Shown: positions 62,301 through 64,000 of the stretch, piece by piece | How the letters are laid out: every line of letters starts with the position of its first letter | Position numbering within the stretch: position 1 is the stretch's first letter | DNA from: Anomaloglossus baeobatrachus | Taxonomy: Eukaryota > Chordata > Amphibia > Anura > Aromobatidae | DNA: 64,000 nucleotides | Assembly (NCBI RefSeq): GCF_048569485.1 | Contig: NC_134354.1 | Span: forward strand, 82,610,164-82,674,163 | Direction of reading: 5' to 3' | The notes under the pieces: generated by a model | Told to the model about the DNA's origin: nothing | What the model saw: the letters and a program-made list of their open reading frames with translations, nothing else | Database searches by the model: none | Made by a program: the position numbers and the translations under genes

Positions 62301-62929
62301 ATTACATTCCCATATACTACATCTCTACACCCCAAATATTAGTCACCAGTTACCCCCTCCCCCCCCCATTGTCGCCTCCTCAGGGTATTAGTCACCAAAC
62401 ACCTCTCCCTCCTCAGGCACCTCAGTACAGGCCCCCCCGCTGAGCTGCTTCTTCCCTTGGACGGGCCCGAGGCTGAGCTGCTTCTTCCCTTGAACGGGCC
62501 CTGGCGCAGCCCGCTGTTGTTCTTGTACGGGGGGCTGCCACCGCTGCTTCTCTCCGTATGGGCCCCGGCTGGTGCCGCTTCTCCTGCCGGGCGGGAACTT
62601 TTCAAATGACATACATGCACGCCGTACTGACAACATCAGGGCGCGCGTGTGTCACAGAGAAAGGTGAAGGAGCAGGGAACAAAGGACAGATCCTGAAGCT
62701 CCGCAGAGTGCAGCAGCAGAACGCAGGAATCTATCCTCTGTTCCCTGCCCGGCACCTTTCTCTGTGACATACGTGTGCCCTGATGTCATCAGTAGAGCGC
62801 ACGAGTGTGTCATTTGAAAAGTTCCAGGAGAAGCGGGACCACGTCTCCAACTCTGATGTCATGGGCGGGCCGGTCACAAACAGTAGGCGGGCTGGATGTG
62901 GCCCGCGGGCTGCCCCTTGCCCAGGTCTG
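62301..62929. mobile_element. Right body of the 36-kb hAT-ended element
   Basis: GC-rich sequence with a repeated CTGAGCTGCTTCTTCCCTTG block (62440, 62472). A long inverted repeat (62593-62825) has arms beginning GGAACTTTTCAAATGACA that enclose a CACAGAGAAAGGTG pair. It finishes GATGTGGCCCGCGGGCTG...CCCAGGTCTG. No coding frame is convincing; the short ones are by-products of GC-rich composition. Confidence 0.6.
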
Positions 62930-62937
62930 CTCTACAG

Positions 62938-63355
62938 AATAGAGACTGGACCTCGCTGACAGGGCCTGCGTCAGCACCCGGCAAACCCGGTCAAATGCCA
63001 GGGCCCTGGGCTGCCGGAAGGGCCCAAACGTGGTGGCCGATGTGGCTCACCGCTACTCAGGAGAGCCCGGAGGCTGCCCTATCACCAGCCTCCCCCGCGC
63101 CGAGGATCACACTTTCAATTGTATCGGCATCGCAGTTGCCGATTCAATTTAAAGCAATGATGAGAGAGGGAGCAACGCGTTCCCTCTCTCATCATTCTTC
63201 CTGCTGTGTCTGGAGTGTCGGCGCTCTGACAGGACTGCAGCGGAGCATGGTGACATCATCACTGCGCGACTGCAGTGAGATCAGAGCGAGCGACAGTAAT
63301 AGACTTGCGTAGTAGACCGGGACAGCGGGGAATGAGAAGTGAGTATGTACTAGTC
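62938..63355. other. GC-rich repeat-like DNA with a palindrome
   Basis: Contains a hairpin with perfect 16-bp arms (63156-63171 and 63181-63196, AATGATGAGAGAGGGA). The region looks like part of a longer interspersed repeat, but no termini are visible. Confidence 0.4.
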
Positions 63356-63364
63356 ACTGTGACC

Positions 63365-63960
63365 AGATGGCCATGGGGGCTGTATACTACATGAAGGTAC
63401 CTAATGCTTTCTGGCTCTGCACTGTGCTATATAGGGCTGTATGTTACATGAAGGTGCCTAATGCTATCTGGCTCTGCACTGTGCTGTATACTACATGAAG
63501 GTGCCTGATGCTATCTGGGTCTGCACTGTGCTATATGGGGCTGTATACTACATGAAGATGCCTAATGCTATCTGGGTCTGTACTGTGCTATATGGGGCTG
63601 AATACTACATAAAGGTGCCTAATGCTATCTGGCTCTGCTCTGTACTATATAGGGGCTGTGCACTACGTGAGGGTGCCTAATGCTCTCTGGGTCTGCACTG
63701 TGCTATATAGGGGCTGTATACTACATAACGGTGCATAATGCTATATGGGACTGCATTGTGCTTTATGAGGACTGTTTAATGTTATATGGGGGTTTCATAG
63801 TGCCATATATTGTCTGCATAATGCCATATGGGGGTTGCATAATGCCATATGGGGGCTGCATAGTGCAATATGGGGGCTGCATAATGCTACATGGGTCTAC
63901 ATAATACTATATAGAGGACTATGGGGGCTTAATAACACTATATGAAGGAATATGGGTGCT
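63365..63960 (+). repeat. Degenerate tandem repeat of about 58-60 bp
   Basis: Units of the form CTGTATACTACATGAAGGTG followed by CCTAATGCTATCTGG and TCTGCACTGTGCTATATGGGG repeat from 63380. Beyond about 63740 they decay into shorter TGCATAATGCCATATGGGGG units of 18-25 bp. The open frames through it are periodic by-products. Confidence 0.8.
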
Positions 63961-64000
63961 GCATACTACTATACCCCAGGAGTTGTATATCCCCTCCATC

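Larger units (their letters stand above)
26830..62929. mobile_element. 36.1-kb hAT-ended element swollen by a satellite
   Basis: The left end CAGGGGTGGGCAATTAA and the complement of the right end, CAGACCTGGGCAAGGGGC, match at 10 of the first 13 positions. The CAGRGGTGGGC form is that of many vertebrate hAT families. Perfect 8-bp duplications CTCTACAG lie at 26822-26829 and 62930-62937. Inside are about 150 bp of unique left body, the 31-bp satellite, a nested 10.2-kb hAT, and about 630 bp of GC-rich right body. I see no transposase of its own, so it is a non-autonomous element whose internal tandem repeat expanded after, or possibly before, insertion. Confidence 0.8.

Noticed and set aside
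62339-63312. Short frames of 69-138 residues in the right flank
   Set aside because: GC-rich repeat DNA with inverted blocks and no family resemblance; not supported as genes.
63495-63904. Cysteine/tyrosine-rich periodic peptides
   Set aside because: Translation of the 58-60-bp tandem repeat; no start context or domain.

Overview
The window reads as a stretch of a large, repeat-rich vertebrate genome, most probably a frog (inference). It carries an intact Tc1-type transposon, T2/Kolobok-like TTAA foldback elements, PIF/Harbinger-like and hAT-like MITEs, long LTR-type repeats, and one intronless copy of a vertebrate gene (ADISSP, also called C20orf27). I see no multi-exon host gene, no rRNA or tRNA gene and no CRISPR array. 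The only clearly intact reading frame is the Tc1 transposase at 12322-13359.

Layout of 1-26829: single-copy-looking, AT-rich DNA, parts of which resemble conserved non-coding elements, is interrupted by many insertions. Many of these can be closed by matching target-site duplications. Examples are TTAA foldbacks (1495-1999, 7623-8168), three copies of a 1.25-kb TTAA element (6189-7471, 10232-11891 reversed, 21217-22460), PIF-like MITEs (20171-20632, 26153-26723) and the Tc1 element (11963-13614). A family with TGT...ACA ends and 4-bp target duplications occurs four times (2731-5375, 14444-17421, 23628-24691, 32931-34127). One copy encloses the ADISSP retrocopy. Another holds a cold-shock-domain-like stretch.

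Layout of 26830-62929: this 36.1-kb block is a single nested object. hAT-like ends (CAGGGGTGGGC... / ...CCAGGTCTG) are flanked by a perfect 8-bp duplication, CTCTACAG. Inside is a 31-bp minisatellite of about 25 kb and roughly 800 monomers, each carrying a CACCTG E-box core. A 10.2-kb hAT transposon (28051-38244) is inserted in this satellite. It contains a 184-bp tandem array, a 118-bp tandem array, transposase remnants with a BED finger, catalytic-core and dimerisation regions, and two LTR-type insertions. Its middle part appears inverted relative to its ends. The satellite also shows stacked block duplications, the largest an apparently exact 4.2-kb tandem duplication (52860-61289).

Layout of 62938-64000: a palindrome-containing repeat is followed by a degenerate 58-60-bp tandem repeat. 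Functionally the window is a record of transposition and tandem amplification rather than a set of cooperating genes. The parts most worth checking are the 36-kb nested hAT/satellite object, the inversion inside the inner hAT, the ADISSP retrocopy inside a retroelement-like unit, and the cold-shock-like stretch in a sister element.
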